Position numbers and translations under genes: made by a program. Shown piece by piece: positions 8,154 through 18,489 of a DNA stretch of 45,497 nucleotides. The notes under the pieces are model-generated. The model saw only the letters and a list, made by a program, of their open reading frames with translations. It did not search any database and was not told where the DNA came from. Source of the DNA: Deltaproteobacteria bacterium. Lineage in GTDB: Bacteria; Myxococcota_A; Polyangia; Polyangiales; JADJMO01. Position 1 is the first letter of the stretch, and each line of letters opens with the position of its first letter. The stretch lies in the NCBI GenBank assembly GCA_022843175.1, contig JALHOE010000046.1, forward strand, positions 1 to 45,497, written 5' to 3'.

Positions 8154-9524
8154 TCAGCGTGACTTGCGACGGACGGCGCTCGCGATGGCGAGCCCGGCGA
8201 TGGTGGCGAGCGCCCACGTCATGGTGGCGGGCGAGGAGGACGAGGCCGCGCAGCCGAACTCGCCGCTCGACGAGGGCTCGGCGCCGGCGCCCGGTCCGGG
8301 CGAGGGGCCGGTGCCGCCGTCCCACGCGCCGCCGCACTCCGGCGAGATGCCGGGGCAGTCGATCTCCACGAACTCCTGGCAGCGGAAGTTGACGCTCTTG
8401 GGGGCCTGACGCGTGCGCGGCACGACCCCACCGAGCGACGCCTGCAGATCGAGATCGGTCGCGAGCGCAGCCGAGGGCAGCTCGGCGAACAGGCGCGTGA
8501 CGCGCATCGCCGGCTTCGCCGGGAACGCCGTGTCGAGCTCGGTCGCGTCGGTGATCGTCGAGAAGGTGGTGCCGGCCTCGGTCGTGACGGTCCCCGGCGG
8601 CAACCCGGAGACGAGCGTGCTCTTGGTGACGTCGTCGCTGGTCTCGGTGACGAAGACGTTGCCCTTGTGCTTCTCGATCAGACCGATCTCGAGCGGACCG
8701 AGGTTGCTGGCCATCGCCTGCCAATCCCACACGAGGTCCGCGGTCTTCACCTCTTCGTTGGCGAAGTTCTTCGCCTCCCAGCGGCCGTCGCCGAGGACGA
8801 ACAGCTTGATGCCGACCTTGGCGCCGGTGCCCGCGGCGATCATGCGCAGCGGCAGCGTGGGCGACGAGCCGTCGAAGCCGATGCGGATCGGCACCATGCG
8901 GTCGGCGCTCGTCTTGTTGGGCACGAGCTTGATGACGAGGAAGCCGAAGCCCTCGGCGATGTATTTGTCGATCACCGGGCCGATCGCGGGGGGAAGCACG
9001 TAGGCGTGATCGGTGAGCCAGTTGCGGAGCGCGGTGCCGTCGCTCGCCGAGAGCTGGGTGGCCTCGTAGGGGCCGACCACGTCGGTGCTCCACACGTCGA
9101 CCGAGCCGGTATCGCTCGCGGAGGACGCGGCGTCGGCCCCGTCGAACGCGCCGCCGCGCTCGGCGCACGACGTGCGGCAGCGCTTGTCGGGCGGCGGACA
9201 CGTGGGCGGCGGCGGCGCGGTGACCTGCGGCGCCGTGGCGCTCTCGAGGCGGTCGAACAGCTCATCGCTCGAGACGCCGACGTCGACCTTGCCGCGGATC
9301 GGGAGCACCCAGCCGAAGTCGGTGGGATCGCCCACGTACTGAATCTGATCCCACAACACCGTGCGCTTGGCCGACACGGCGAACGCCATGCGGTGCGCGG
9401 TCACCTGGGTGCTCGGGCCGGGCGGCACGAAGCAGCCGCCGCACGCTCGAGCGTCGCGCTCCGCGACGACACCGGCCGCGAGGGTGAGCGCCAGCGCTGC
9501 GATCAGGCGATGGGACTTGAACAT
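8154..9524 (-). CDS. DUF2330 secreted protein with MYXO-CTERM-like tail (copy 1)
   Basis: 456 residues from ATG 9524, which opens a good signal peptide (LIAALALTLAAGVVAERDARA) followed by the same CGGCFVPPGPSTQ block as its neighbour. It differs by a Cys-rich insert (about 105-135, TCPPPDKRCRTSC) and a longer Gly/Ser/Pro-rich region before the C-terminal Cys, hydrophobic helix and basic residues (VRRKSR). First gene of the minus-strand group ending with tsaE. It shares the 9525-9658 upstream region with the divergent MoxR gene; I see no clear promoter boxes there. Confidence 0.88.
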   Translation of the reverse strand: MFKSHRLIAALALTLAAGVVAERDARACGGCFVPPGPSTQVTAHRMAFAVSAKRTVLWDQIQYVGDPTDFGWVLPIRGKVDVGVSSDELFDRLESATAPQVTAPPPPTCPPPDKRCRTSCAERGGAFDGADAASSASDTGSVDVWSTDVVGPYEATQLSASDGTALRNWLTDHAYVLPPAIGPVIDKYIAEGFGFLVIKLVPNKTSADRMVPIRIGFDGSSPTLPLRMIAAGTGAKVGIKLFVLGDGRWEAKNFANEEVKTADLVWDWQAMASNLGPLEIGLIEKHKGNVFVTETSDDVTKSTLVSGLPPGTVTTEAGTTFSTITDATELDTAFPAKPAMRVTRLFAELPSAALATDLDLQASLGGVVPRTRQAPKSVNFRCQEFVEIDCPGISPECGGAWDGGTGPSPGPGAGAEPSSSGEFGCAASSSSPATMTWALATIAGLAIASAVRRKSR

Positions 9525-9658
9525 GGGCGGTACGCCAGAGCTAGGAACGTGCCAGGGTCGCCGCACGGAAACAGCGACGATTTCGCGATCGAGGGTGAGC
9601 CAACGAGTGCCAACGTGGACGCGACCGGGACCCGGCCCTAGAAACCTCTCCCCCCAGC

Positions 9659-10501
<843 letters not shown>

Positions 10502-10518
10502 TAGCCTGATCCCCCTCG

Positions 10519-13266
10519 ATGGCTGCCTGCCCGCAGTGCCAGTCGGCATACGATGCAGAGACGCATCGGTTCTGCCCGACGTGCGGCTTCCCGGTCGGTG
10601 AGGTCTCCCAGCGGTCCGACGATCCGCTCATCGGCAAGACCTTCCCCGGCGGCTATGTCCTGCTCGAGCTGATCGGCGTCGGCGGCATGGGCCGCGTCTA
10701 TCGCGCCGAGCAGAAGGCGCTCGGGCGCACGGTGGCGGTCAAGGTCATCCACCAGCACCTCCACGGCGAGGAGGGCGCGGCGGCGCGCTTCATCACCGAG
10801 GCGCGCGCGGCGTCGCGGCTCAATCACCCGAACGTCGTCGGCGTCATCGACTTCGGCCGCACCGGCGCGGCGGACGGCAACCTCCTCTACCTCGTCATGG
10901 AGTACCTCCGCGGGCGCGATCTCTCGCGCATCGCCTACGAAGAGGGCCCCCTCGCCTTTCCGCGCATCGTCGACATCCTCAAGCAAACGCTCAACGCGCT
11001 CGACGAAGCCCACCACCTCGGGATCATCCACCGCGACGTCAAGCCCGAGAACATCGTCCTCGAGCCCACCCGCGGCGGCGCCGACTTCGTGAAGGTCGTG
11101 GACTTCGGCCTCGCCAAGCTCCGGCCCGACATGCTCACCGGCATCGTCAGCGGCGGCACCGGCATCACCTCGCCCGGCATCGTCTGCGGCACGCCCGATT
11201 ACATGTCGCCCGAGCAGGGCCGCGGCGATCCGCTCGACCCGCGGAGCGACCTCTACGCCCTCGGCGTGATCATGTTCCAGCTGCTCACCGGGCAGCTGCC
11301 GTTCGAGGCCGCGTCGCCCACGCAGGTCGTGCTGATGCACCTCCAGCAGCCGCCGCCCGACCCGCGCAAGCTCGTTCCCGAGCGGAGGATCCCCGACCCG
11401 CTCGCCGAGGTGTGCCTCACCGCGCTCGCGAAGGACCGCAACAAGCGGTATCCGGACTCCACCGCGTTCATCAAGGCGCTCGACGCCGCGCTCGGCTCGA
11501 ACTCGCTGCAGCGCACCACGCCGAAGAGCACGGTCACCTGCGGCCAGTGCAAGAGCGACGTGCCCATGGGGCAGAAGTTCTGCGGCGAGTGCGGCGCGCG
11601 GGTCCTCACCTCGCAGCCGGCGCCCACGCGCGCGAGCGTTCCGCCCCCGGCCCCCGCGGCCGTGGCGCACACCCAGCCCGCGCCCGCCAACCGGGTGAGC
11701 GGCGCGCGCCTGTCGCTCCCGTTGCCGCTCCTCGGTCGCGACGAAGATCTGCAGTGGCTCGAGGACCGCCGTCGAGAGGCCGACAGCGGGCCCCGCGGCG
11801 CCCGCATCGTCGGCGACGTCGGCGTCGGCAAGACCCGCTTGCTCAGCGAGTTCTACGCGCGCGCGCGCACCGAGGGCGACCGCGTGATCGAGGTCTCTCC
11901 CGACCCGGCGCACGCCGAAATTGGATACTTCGGGCTCGCGGACGCGATCGAGAAGCTCACGGGCATCACGGCTTCGACCGATCTCTCGCGCATCCCGATC
12001 AACGACCCCCAGCGCGACGAGGTCATCCGCGGCCTCCACGAGGTCGTCCTCAAGCCGCTCGGCATCAAGCTCCCCTCCGACGTCCGACGGTTCGCGGCGG
12101 CGGTCGCGCTCAAGTGGGCGATCAAGCGGGCCTCGGCCGACGCGGACGGCCGCCGGCTGATCCTCGGCTTCGACGATCTCACCCGGTTCGACGGCGCCAC
12201 GCGCCACGCCATCAGCGACGTCCTCGGCGAGCCGCCGATGGTGCCGGTGCTCATCGTCGCCTCCCACCCCTCGGGGTTCGACGCGGGATGGCCCGCCGGT
12301 CGCGCCCACGCGCGGGTCATCAACGGCCTGCCCACGTCGGTCGCCGTCACCGCGCTCCGCGGCCTCGCCCCGCAGACGGCGGCGAGCGCCGCCGAGCGCC
12401 TGCAGGAGTCGCAGAACCGCGGCGTCGCCCCGCTCTACCTCGACCAGCTCGTTCGCTTCGCGCACGACGGCGGCGGAGTGGCGCCGTCCCGCGTGGCCGA
12501 CGTGATCGTCCTGCGCGTCGAGCGCCTCGGCGCCGACGCCCGTCGCGTGCTGCAGGCGGCCGCCATCCTCGGCGACGACGTCCACAACGACACGATCGCG
12601 CAGCTCCTCCCCGCCGGCGCGCCGGTCGCCGCGTCGCTCGAGAAGTGCGTGAAGTCCGGGATCCTCGAGGAGTCGATGGGCGGCTACCGCTTCGCCCACC
12701 CGCTGTTCCGCGAGGTGGCCGCCGCCACCATTCCCGCCGGCGCGCGCCGCGATCTCCACGCCCGTGCCGGCGAGATCGCGCAGGACGCCGGCGCCGCGAT
12801 CGAGGTCCGCGCGCTCCACGCGTTCTACGCACAGAACGCGCTCGAAGCCCTGTTGATGCTCGAGCAGGTCGCCGACCGCTGCACCCAGCGCGGCGACGAC
12901 GAGGGCGCGATCATCGCGCTCCGCCGCAGCCTCGAGCTCGCGCGCCGCGCGCTGTTCCGCGGCGACCTCGACGATCCCGATCGCGCGGTCGTCATCTTCA
13001 GCCGCAAGCTGGGCGACGCGCTGGCGCGCGCCGGCTACCTCACCGACGCCGAGGGCATCCTGCGCGAGGCGCTCGACCTCGCCGGCCCCGCCGACAGCGA
13101 TCGCGCCAAGGTGCTCGAGGGCCTCGCCCGCGTCGCCCGCGCCCGCGAGCGCTACCCCGAGGCGACCGCGCTGCTCAAAGAGGCGATCGCCACCGCCAAC
13201 CGCAGCGGCGCCCGCGAGCTCAAATCCACGCTCGAGCTCCTCGAGCAATCCTGGCGCGCGGCCTGA
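10519..13266 (+). CDS. Ser/Thr protein kinase with two zinc ribbons and C-terminal signalling ATPase region
   Basis: 915 residues. An N-terminal zinc ribbon has C4, C7, C19 and C22. A Hanks-type kinase domain follows: glycine loop GVGGMGRV at 53-60, K75, catalytic D173 in HRDVKPEN, and DFG at D195. A second zinc ribbon has C341, C344, C355 and C358. After a Pro/Ala linker comes an AAA/NTPase with Walker A GDVGVGKTR (K438). The remaining helical region looks like the TPR-type tail of large ATPase regulators. No transmembrane helix is apparent, so it is probably cytosolic. The active-site residues are intact. It is probably cotranscribed with the MoxR gene. Confidence 0.93.
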   Translation: MAACPQCQSAYDAETHRFCPTCGFPVGEVSQRSDDPLIGKTFPGGYVLLELIGVGGMGRVYRAEQKALGRTVAVKVIHQHLHGEEGAAARFITEARAASRLNHPNVVGVIDFGRTGAADGNLLYLVMEYLRGRDLSRIAYEEGPLAFPRIVDILKQTLNALDEAHHLGIIHRDVKPENIVLEPTRGGADFVKVVDFGLAKLRPDMLTGIVSGGTGITSPGIVCGTPDYMSPEQGRGDPLDPRSDLYALGVIMFQLLTGQLPFEAASPTQVVLMHLQQPPPDPRKLVPERRIPDPLAEVCLTALAKDRNKRYPDSTAFIKALDAALGSNSLQRTTPKSTVTCGQCKSDVPMGQKFCGECGARVLTSQPAPTRASVPPPAPAAVAHTQPAPANRVSGARLSLPLPLLGRDEDLQWLEDRRREADSGPRGARIVGDVGVGKTRLLSEFYARARTEGDRVIEVSPDPAHAEIGYFGLADAIEKLTGITASTDLSRIPINDPQRDEVIRGLHEVVLKPLGIKLPSDVRRFAAAVALKWAIKRASADADGRRLILGFDDLTRFDGATRHAISDVLGEPPMVPVLIVASHPSGFDAGWPAGRAHARVINGLPTSVAVTALRGLAPQTAASAAERLQESQNRGVAPLYLDQLVRFAHDGGGVAPSRVADVIVLRVERLGADARRVLQAAAILGDDVHNDTIAQLLPAGAPVAASLEKCVKSGILEESMGGYRFAHPLFREVAAATIPAGARRDLHARAGEIAQDAGAAIEVRALHAFYAQNALEALLMLEQVADRCTQRGDDEGAIIALRRSLELARRALFRGDLDDPDRAVVIFSRKLGDALARAGYLTDAEGILREALDLAGPADSDRAKVLEGLARVARARERYPEATALLKEAIATANRSGARELKSTLELLEQSWRAA

Positions 13267-13268
13267 AT

Positions 13269-13293
13269 AGCCCGTGATGGATATTCACGGGCT
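13269..13293. terminator. Perfect 9-bp hairpin between converging genes
   Basis: AGCCCGTGA and TCACGGGCT pair around a 7-nt loop. It sits between the kinase stop (13266) and the stop of the opposing HD-like gene (13299). No T-tract follows on either strand, so it may be a weak bidirectional terminator or an mRNA 3'-end stabiliser. Confidence 0.45.
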
Positions 13294-13298
13294 CGCGG

Positions 13299-14690
13299 TC
13301 ACAGCAAGAAGCAGTGCGCGACGTTGATCTGTTGGGTCTCGGGCGGGACGGTGCCGGTGATCTGAACGCCGGCGTTCATGCTCAGGTCCACGAGGCGGCC
13401 GCCCGCGCCCTGCAGCACGCGCACGACCGGGGCGCTGCGCTTGCGTGGGTCCTTCGGGGCCTGGATCACGACGGCGATCGTGCCGTCCGACAGCCGCACG
13501 GTGGAACCGACCGGGTAGACGCCGACGACCTCGGACAGGAGCGCGACGACGTCCGCGTCGAGCGCGCCGCCCCGCGCCTGCGCGACCACGCGGCGCAGGG
13601 CCTCGTCCGGCAGCGCGTCCTGCATGGCCAGGTTGTACGCGGCGGCGACCGCGATCACGCGTGAGAAGAGGTGCGGCTTCATGCCGAGGCGATACGCCTG
13701 CGCGGTCGGATCGCGCGACAAGCCCGACTCGTAGACGATCGCGCTCCGCACGAGCGACGGCCGCGCGACGGCGCCGTAGCGGCGCATCATGGAGACCGCC
13801 GCCGAGACGCGCGCCGAGGCGTCGTGTCCGGCGGCCTGCGCCTCGGGCGTGGCGGTGACCGCCTCGTTCCCCCGCCCCGACACGCCGAGCGGCGCGAGCA
13901 TGGCGTTGAGCGCGAGCTCGCCGTAGATGCGGCGCGGCAGGCTCAGCGAGCGCGAGAGCAGGAGCGAATACGCCGCGGTGTTGACCATGTGGCCGGCGGC
14001 GGTGCCGCGGAGACGGGTGAGCTGGGTGAGCCCGACGAGCAGGTCGGGGTACTTGATCGCGGTGGTGACGAGCTCCTGGCCCGCGCGCTTGAGCCGCACC
14101 AGGCTCGGGTTGCCGCCCGCGAGGAACAGGCCACGGAACTCGGCGCACGACGCCGCCGCGTTCGCGTACGCGTTCACCGCGGCGAGCTTGGGGTCGAGCT
14201 TGTCCTGGTCCTGGTCCTTCTTCTCCTTCTCGACGCGCTGGAGAAAGCGCACGCCGGGGATCACGTGGGTGACCAACGGATCGCTGTTGCGCGCGCGGAT
14301 GGCGTCGCGGAAGGACACCACCAGCGGGCGCAGATCGTCGACCCCGAGCGGCGCGAGGAACGCGATCTCCTCGAGGCCGAGCTGCTCGAACGCGCGCGAG
14401 ACGAAGCGCATCGCGCCGTAGGAGCTCGCGTCGAGGCGGACCAGCGTGCCGTTGAGGAACAGCGCCTTCTCGATGGTCGCGAGGGCGAGCGGCTTGCCGA
14501 CGCCGTCGCCGAAGTGCCACTTGATGACCTCCTCGAGCGAGGACAGCGGGCGCTCCCAGAAGCGGTTGTTGATGTCGTAGAGGAGCGCGCTCTTGAGGAG
14601 CACGTAGACGCCGAGGGCGAGCTTGCGACCGGCGGCCGCGAGCTCCTCGTTCTTCGCCTGGTTCTCGAGAACGCCCCCGAGGTTGCTCAC
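13299..14690 (-). CDS. HD-GYP-like protein with degenerate active site
   Basis: 463 residues. The middle resembles HD-GYP/HDOD signalling domains (GTAAGHMVNTAAYSLLLSRS), but where the family has the HD pair and GYP loop this sequence has NAMLAPLG and a stretch without HxxxDGxGYP. It is therefore probably not an active cyclic-di-GMP phosphodiesterase and may work as a binding or scaffold protein. There is no signal peptide. A C-terminal beta-rich segment (STVRLSDGTIAVVIQAP) resembles the short barrel found after some HD-GYP domains. The GTG start overlaps the HEAT gene stop (GTGA). Confidence 0.78.
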   Translation of the reverse strand: MSNLGGVLENQAKNEELAAAGRKLALGVYVLLKSALLYDINNRFWERPLSSLEEVIKWHFGDGVGKPLALATIEKALFLNGTLVRLDASSYGAMRFVSRAFEQLGLEEIAFLAPLGVDDLRPLVVSFRDAIRARNSDPLVTHVIPGVRFLQRVEKEKKDQDQDKLDPKLAAVNAYANAAASCAEFRGLFLAGGNPSLVRLKRAGQELVTTAIKYPDLLVGLTQLTRLRGTAAGHMVNTAAYSLLLSRSLSLPRRIYGELALNAMLAPLGVSGRGNEAVTATPEAQAAGHDASARVSAAVSMMRRYGAVARPSLVRSAIVYESGLSRDPTAQAYRLGMKPHLFSRVIAVAAAYNLAMQDALPDEALRRVVAQARGGALDADVVALLSEVVGVYPVGSTVRLSDGTIAVVIQAPKDPRKRSAPVVRVLQGAGGRLVDLSMNAGVQITGTVPPETQQINVAHCFLL

Positions 14691-16669
14691 GGGCCCCTCC
14701 GCGGCGCGACGGAGACCCCGCGCTGATTGACCGCGGTCGCGGCGATCGAGAGCTCGTCCCAGATCGGCTTCGGCAGGTGCGCGGTGGCGATCACCTCGAT
14801 GTCTTCCTCGACCGCGAGCGACACGGGGGCGGCCTCTTGCTCGACCGGGCGCTTGAACTTGAGGATCGACATCGCGGCCTCGCAGGCCTCTTTGATCCGC
14901 TTGCTGCCGAACATGCGCTTGGCCTCGGCCTCGAGCGTGGCCATGTGTTGGTCGTCGCCGAGCGCGGCGATCGCGAAGGCGGCCGAGCAACGGCGATCGT
15001 CGAGGTCGTCGCTGGTGAACATCGCGCGGGTGGCGAGGACCTCGACCAGCTCCTTGGCCGCGCGCCGGCCCGCGGCGGACGCGTAGGCGAGGAAGGCCCG
15101 ACGCTTGTCCGAGTAGTCCCACGCATCGAACGCCTCGCGGCTGATCACGGTGCGGAGACGCCGCGCGATCTCGGTGTCGAGCACCCGCGGCAGCGAGAGC
15201 AGCCCGACGCGGCGCAGCTCGGGATCGCTGTCCTCGACCGCGAGGAGAGACGCGCCGATCAGCGTGGGATCGGTGTTCGGCGCCGCGGCGCGGATTGCCT
15301 CGAAGGCCGCGCGGCGAACGAGCGGCGAGAGGTGATCGAGCGCGACCAGCATCTCGACCCGCGCGCGAACCGACGGCGACGACTTGAGCAGGTAAATCAG
15401 ATCGAGCGCCAGCCCCTCGTCGGCGTCCCGGATCTGCTCGCCGATCTGCGCGAGATCGTCGCCGAGTCGATCGGCGAGGAGCTGGCACACCGCGCGGCGC
15501 CGGGACGACAGCCCGATCACGCCCAGCTGTTTGACCAGGGCGCGCGACTCCTTCGCCGGAATGAGGGCGAGGAACGTGAGCAGCTGCTCGGTGCCGGTGT
15601 CGTCGGCGATCGCCAGCTGGTTCATCACCTCGGCGAGGAACTCCGGGGTGGCGATGGCGCCAAGGATCTCCTGCGCGACGCGCTTGCCCTCGATGCCGGC
15701 CATCCGCGCGAGATCGCCGAGCGCCTTGAGCACGCCGATCGCCTCGGCGAGGCGGTCGCGGCGCGAGGCCTCGACCGCGAAGTCGCGCACCAGCTTGACG
15801 AGGTCTCCGCGGACCTTGGGATCGCGTTGGGTGAGGATCTCGAGGAAGACGATCTCGAGGAACTTGCGGAGCAGCGTCTCGTCGGTGTCGACCTGGGCGA
15901 TCAGCGCCTGGCGCGCGCTGTCGTCGTTCGCGATCTCGTTGCCCCGCTCCCACGCCGTCGACACCTCGAGATCGCGCTGCGCGCGGTCGAGCTCGCGCTC
16001 CTTGGGGGGACGGACGAAGCGCGCCGAGAGGTCGGGCGCGAGGTTGGGCGAGAGGGCGTCCTCGCGGATTTGCGCGGTGAGCTGGGCGCGCTTCTCGTCC
16101 TGCTCCGGATCGGTGTCGTCGGTCTTGAACGACTCGCTGACGACGTAGCGGAGGTGGCGCAGATCGGCGTCCCACAGCATGGTGACGAGGTCGTCCTCCA
16201 GCGCCATGTTGGAGCCGAGGAGGCTCTGATCGCGGAGGATCATGCACAGCGCCGCGACCTCGTCGGCCTCGACGCCCGGCTCGAAGATCACGCGCTGCAC
16301 GCCGTCGCGGAACAGGAGGAACGGGTACGACGTGCGGAGCTCCTGATCGCTGTAGATCGACTCGCCCTCGAACAGGGCGTCGCTCCCGATGAACGAGAGC
16401 GCGAGCTCACCGTAGGTGTCGGCGAACAGGCCGAGGCGCTTGACGGTCTCGTCGACGAACCCGCGCGAGGTCTTGTGCCGGATGCCGAATTGGCGGAACG
16501 ACTTGAGCGTGCGCTCGATGGCGATCGCGACGTCGGTCGCGGCCTTGGCGCGCGCCTGGTGCGCCTTGCGAGTGTTCTCGTCCTCCTCGACCAGCCACTC
16601 GCCCTGCTGGGCGGGCGCGCCCGGCGGTGCGAGCGAGCGCTTGGGCGGGCCGAGCGAGCCTTCGGACAT
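14687..16669 (-). CDS. HEAT-repeat protein
   Basis: 660 residues with no signal peptide. After an N-terminal Pro/Gly-rich leader, a helical domain (about 40-160; FRQFGIRHKTSRGFVDETVK) precedes a long alpha-helical solenoid of HEAT-like units (for example SPLVRRAAFEAIRAAAPNTD and DPELRRVGLLSLPRVLD). HEAT solenoids usually bind proteins. Its stop overlaps the start of the degenerate HD-GYP gene, so the two are probably made together and may form a complex. I do not recognise a more specific family. Confidence 0.8.
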   Translation of the reverse strand: MSEGSLGPPKRSLAPPGAPAQQGEWLVEEDENTRKAHQARAKAATDVAIAIERTLKSFRQFGIRHKTSRGFVDETVKRLGLFADTYGELALSFIGSDALFEGESIYSDQELRTSYPFLLFRDGVQRVIFEPGVEADEVAALCMILRDQSLLGSNMALEDDLVTMLWDADLRHLRYVVSESFKTDDTDPEQDEKRAQLTAQIREDALSPNLAPDLSARFVRPPKERELDRAQRDLEVSTAWERGNEIANDDSARQALIAQVDTDETLLRKFLEIVFLEILTQRDPKVRGDLVKLVRDFAVEASRRDRLAEAIGVLKALGDLARMAGIEGKRVAQEILGAIATPEFLAEVMNQLAIADDTGTEQLLTFLALIPAKESRALVKQLGVIGLSSRRRAVCQLLADRLGDDLAQIGEQIRDADEGLALDLIYLLKSSPSVRARVEMLVALDHLSPLVRRAAFEAIRAAAPNTDPTLIGASLLAVEDSDPELRRVGLLSLPRVLDTEIARRLRTVISREAFDAWDYSDKRRAFLAYASAAGRRAAKELVEVLATRAMFTSDDLDDRRCSAAFAIAALGDDQHMATLEAEAKRMFGSKRIKEACEAAMSILKFKRPVEQEAAPVSLAVEEDIEVIATAHLPKPIWDELSIAATAVNQRGVSVAPRRGP

Positions 16670-16711
16670 CGAATCCCCGGAAGGAGCCTATCAGAACGCG
16701 ACCACAGGGGC

Positions 16712-17353
16712 CTACCGAGTGCGACGCGCCTTCTCCTCGAGACCGCTCACCCCGCGCCGCGCCGCGAGCGCTCCGAGGACGGCGCGCAACGGCACGCCGC
16801 GCGAGGCGAGGCCGACCATCAGGTGATAGAGGACGTCGGCGGCCTCGGAGGCCACGCGCTCGTCGGACTCGGACGCGATCGCCCGCGAGAGCTCGTCGGC
16901 CTCCTCGCGGAGCTTGTCTCCGATGCGACCCGCGCCGGCGTCGAGCAGGGACTTCGTGTAGCTCTTGCCGGCGTCGCTCGCGCGCCGCGACTCGATCTCG
17001 CGCGCGAGCTCGTCGAGCGCGGGGACGGCGGGCGCGACCTTGTCGTCGTCGGTGGTGGAGAAGAAGCAGGTCTCCTCGCCGGTGTGGCACGAGGGGCCGG
17101 CCGGGTCGACGAGCACGAGGATCGAGTCGCCGTCGCAGTCGAGCAGCACGTCGTGCACCGCGAGGTGGTTGCCGCTCTCCTCGCCCTTCGTCCACAGCCG
17201 GCCGCGCGAGCGCGAGAAGAACGTGGCGCACCGCGTATCGAGCGTCTTCTGCAGCGCCTCGGCGTTCATCCACGCGACCATGCGGATGGCCCCGCCGAGG
17301 CGGTCCTGCGCGATCGCGACGCAGAGTCCGCGCTCGTCCCACTTCACCGGCAT
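16712..17353 (-). CDS. hisIE: Phosphoribosyl-AMP cyclohydrolase / phosphoribosyl-ATP pyrophosphatase (HisIE)
   Basis: 213 residues, the normal size of the bifunctional fusion. The N-terminal HisI half has the metal-binding DCDGDSILVLVD and CHTGEETCFFS motifs. The C-terminal HisE half has KSLLDAGAGRIGDKLREEAD and AADVLYHLMVGL. Together they catalyse steps 2 and 3 of histidine synthesis. The ATG lies inside the end of the aminotransferase gene (10-bp overlap). No other his gene is in the window, so it is separated from the rest of the pathway. Confidence 0.95.
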   Translation of the reverse strand: MPVKWDERGLCVAIAQDRLGGAIRMVAWMNAEALQKTLDTRCATFFSRSRGRLWTKGEESGNHLAVHDVLLDCDGDSILVLVDPAGPSCHTGEETCFFSTTDDDKVAPAVPALDELAREIESRRASDAGKSYTKSLLDAGAGRIGDKLREEADELSRAIASESDERVASEAADVLYHLMVGLASRGVPLRAVLGALAARRGVSGLEEKARRTR

Positions 17354-18453
17354 TTCAGGAATACCTCGACGGCCCGATCGACCTCGCCGTCGGTGAGACC
17401 GCCGCCGCTCGGGAGGCACACGCCGCGCGCGGCGAGGCGCTCGGTGCGCGGGAGCGGCGAGGTATCGGTGAAATAGGGGAAGGTGTGGAGCGGCACGAAG
17501 AAGGGACGGGTCTCGACGCCCTGTTCGAGCATGCGCGCGAGGAGCTCGTCGCGCGCGGCCTCGCTCGGCAGCCGGTCGTCGATCACCGCGTGCAGCCACG
17601 GGACCACGTTCTGGTTCTTCGGCCGCTCGGCGAAGCGGACGCCCTCGACGCCCGCGAGCGCGCTCCGATAGCGCTCGCCGATGCGCTGCTTGCGCGCGCA
17701 GAGGTCCGCCGCGGCCTCGACCTGCGCGCAGCCCACCGCCGCCTGCAGGTTGGTCATGCGGTAGTTGAAGCCGAGCTCGGGGTGGTAGTAGCGGCGCTTG
17801 CTGTCCATCCCGTGGTTCTTGAGGAACTTCAGGCGCGCGCCGAGCTCGACGTCGTCGGTCGTGATCGCGCCGCCCTCGCCGGTGGTCAGCGTCTTGTTGC
17901 CGAAGAACGAGAAGATCGCGGCGTCGGCGAGCGAGCCGGTGGGGCGACCGTCGACCGTCGAGCCGGCGGCCTCGGCGGCGTCCTCGATGAGCTTGATGTC
18001 GCTGCGGCCGATCGCGGCCAGGCGCGCGCGCAGCGCCGCGTAGTCGGCCACGACGCCGAACAGATCGACGCCGATGATCGCCTTCGTCTTCGGGGTGACG
18101 CGGGCGAGCGCGTCGTCGACGTCGAGCACCCACGAGCGCTCGTCGATCTCGCAGAACACCGGCTTGGCGCCGCAGTAGAGGACCGCGTTGGCCGTGGCGA
18201 CGAACGTCTCCGACGGGACGATGACCTCGTCGCCCGGACCGACGCCCCAGGCGTGGAGCAGCAGGTGGAGCGCCACCGTGCCGTTGGCGCACGACTCGGC
18301 GTGGCGAACCCGACACAGCGCCGCGAACGCGCGCTCGAAGCGGCCGATGAACTCGCCGGCCGACGAGATCCACCCGCTGTCGACCGCCTCGAGGACGTAT
18401 TGGCGCTCTTTGCCGGTGAAGAACGGCGCACAGACCGGGATCCGAGAGCTCAT
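17344..18453 (-). CDS. DegT/DnrJ/EryC1/StrS-family PLP aminotransferase
   Basis: 369 residues. The fold type I signature is complete: substrate loop GWISSAGEFIGRFE, PLP-phosphate region ANGTVALH, DLFGV, EDAAEAAGS, and the Schiff-base lysine K187 in SFFGNKTLTTGEGG. The closest family I recognise is the perosamine synthase group, which transaminates nucleotide-linked 4-keto sugars for O-antigen or antibiotic synthesis. No sugar dehydratase or glycosyltransferase lies nearby, so the actual substrate is unknown. It overlaps hisIE by 10 bp, suggesting cotranscription only. Confidence 0.9.
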   Translation of the reverse strand: MSSRIPVCAPFFTGKERQYVLEAVDSGWISSAGEFIGRFERAFAALCRVRHAESCANGTVALHLLLHAWGVGPGDEVIVPSETFVATANAVLYCGAKPVFCEIDERSWVLDVDDALARVTPKTKAIIGVDLFGVVADYAALRARLAAIGRSDIKLIEDAAEAAGSTVDGRPTGSLADAAIFSFFGNKTLTTGEGGAITTDDVELGARLKFLKNHGMDSKRRYYHPELGFNYRMTNLQAAVGCAQVEAAADLCARKQRIGERYRSALAGVEGVRFAERPKNQNVVPWLHAVIDDRLPSEAARDELLARMLEQGVETRPFFVPLHTFPYFTDTSPLPRTERLAARGVCLPSGGGLTDGEVDRAVEVFLKCR

Positions 18454-18489
18454 GGAGCGCCCGGATTAGCACGAACCGCGCCCGCGGAC

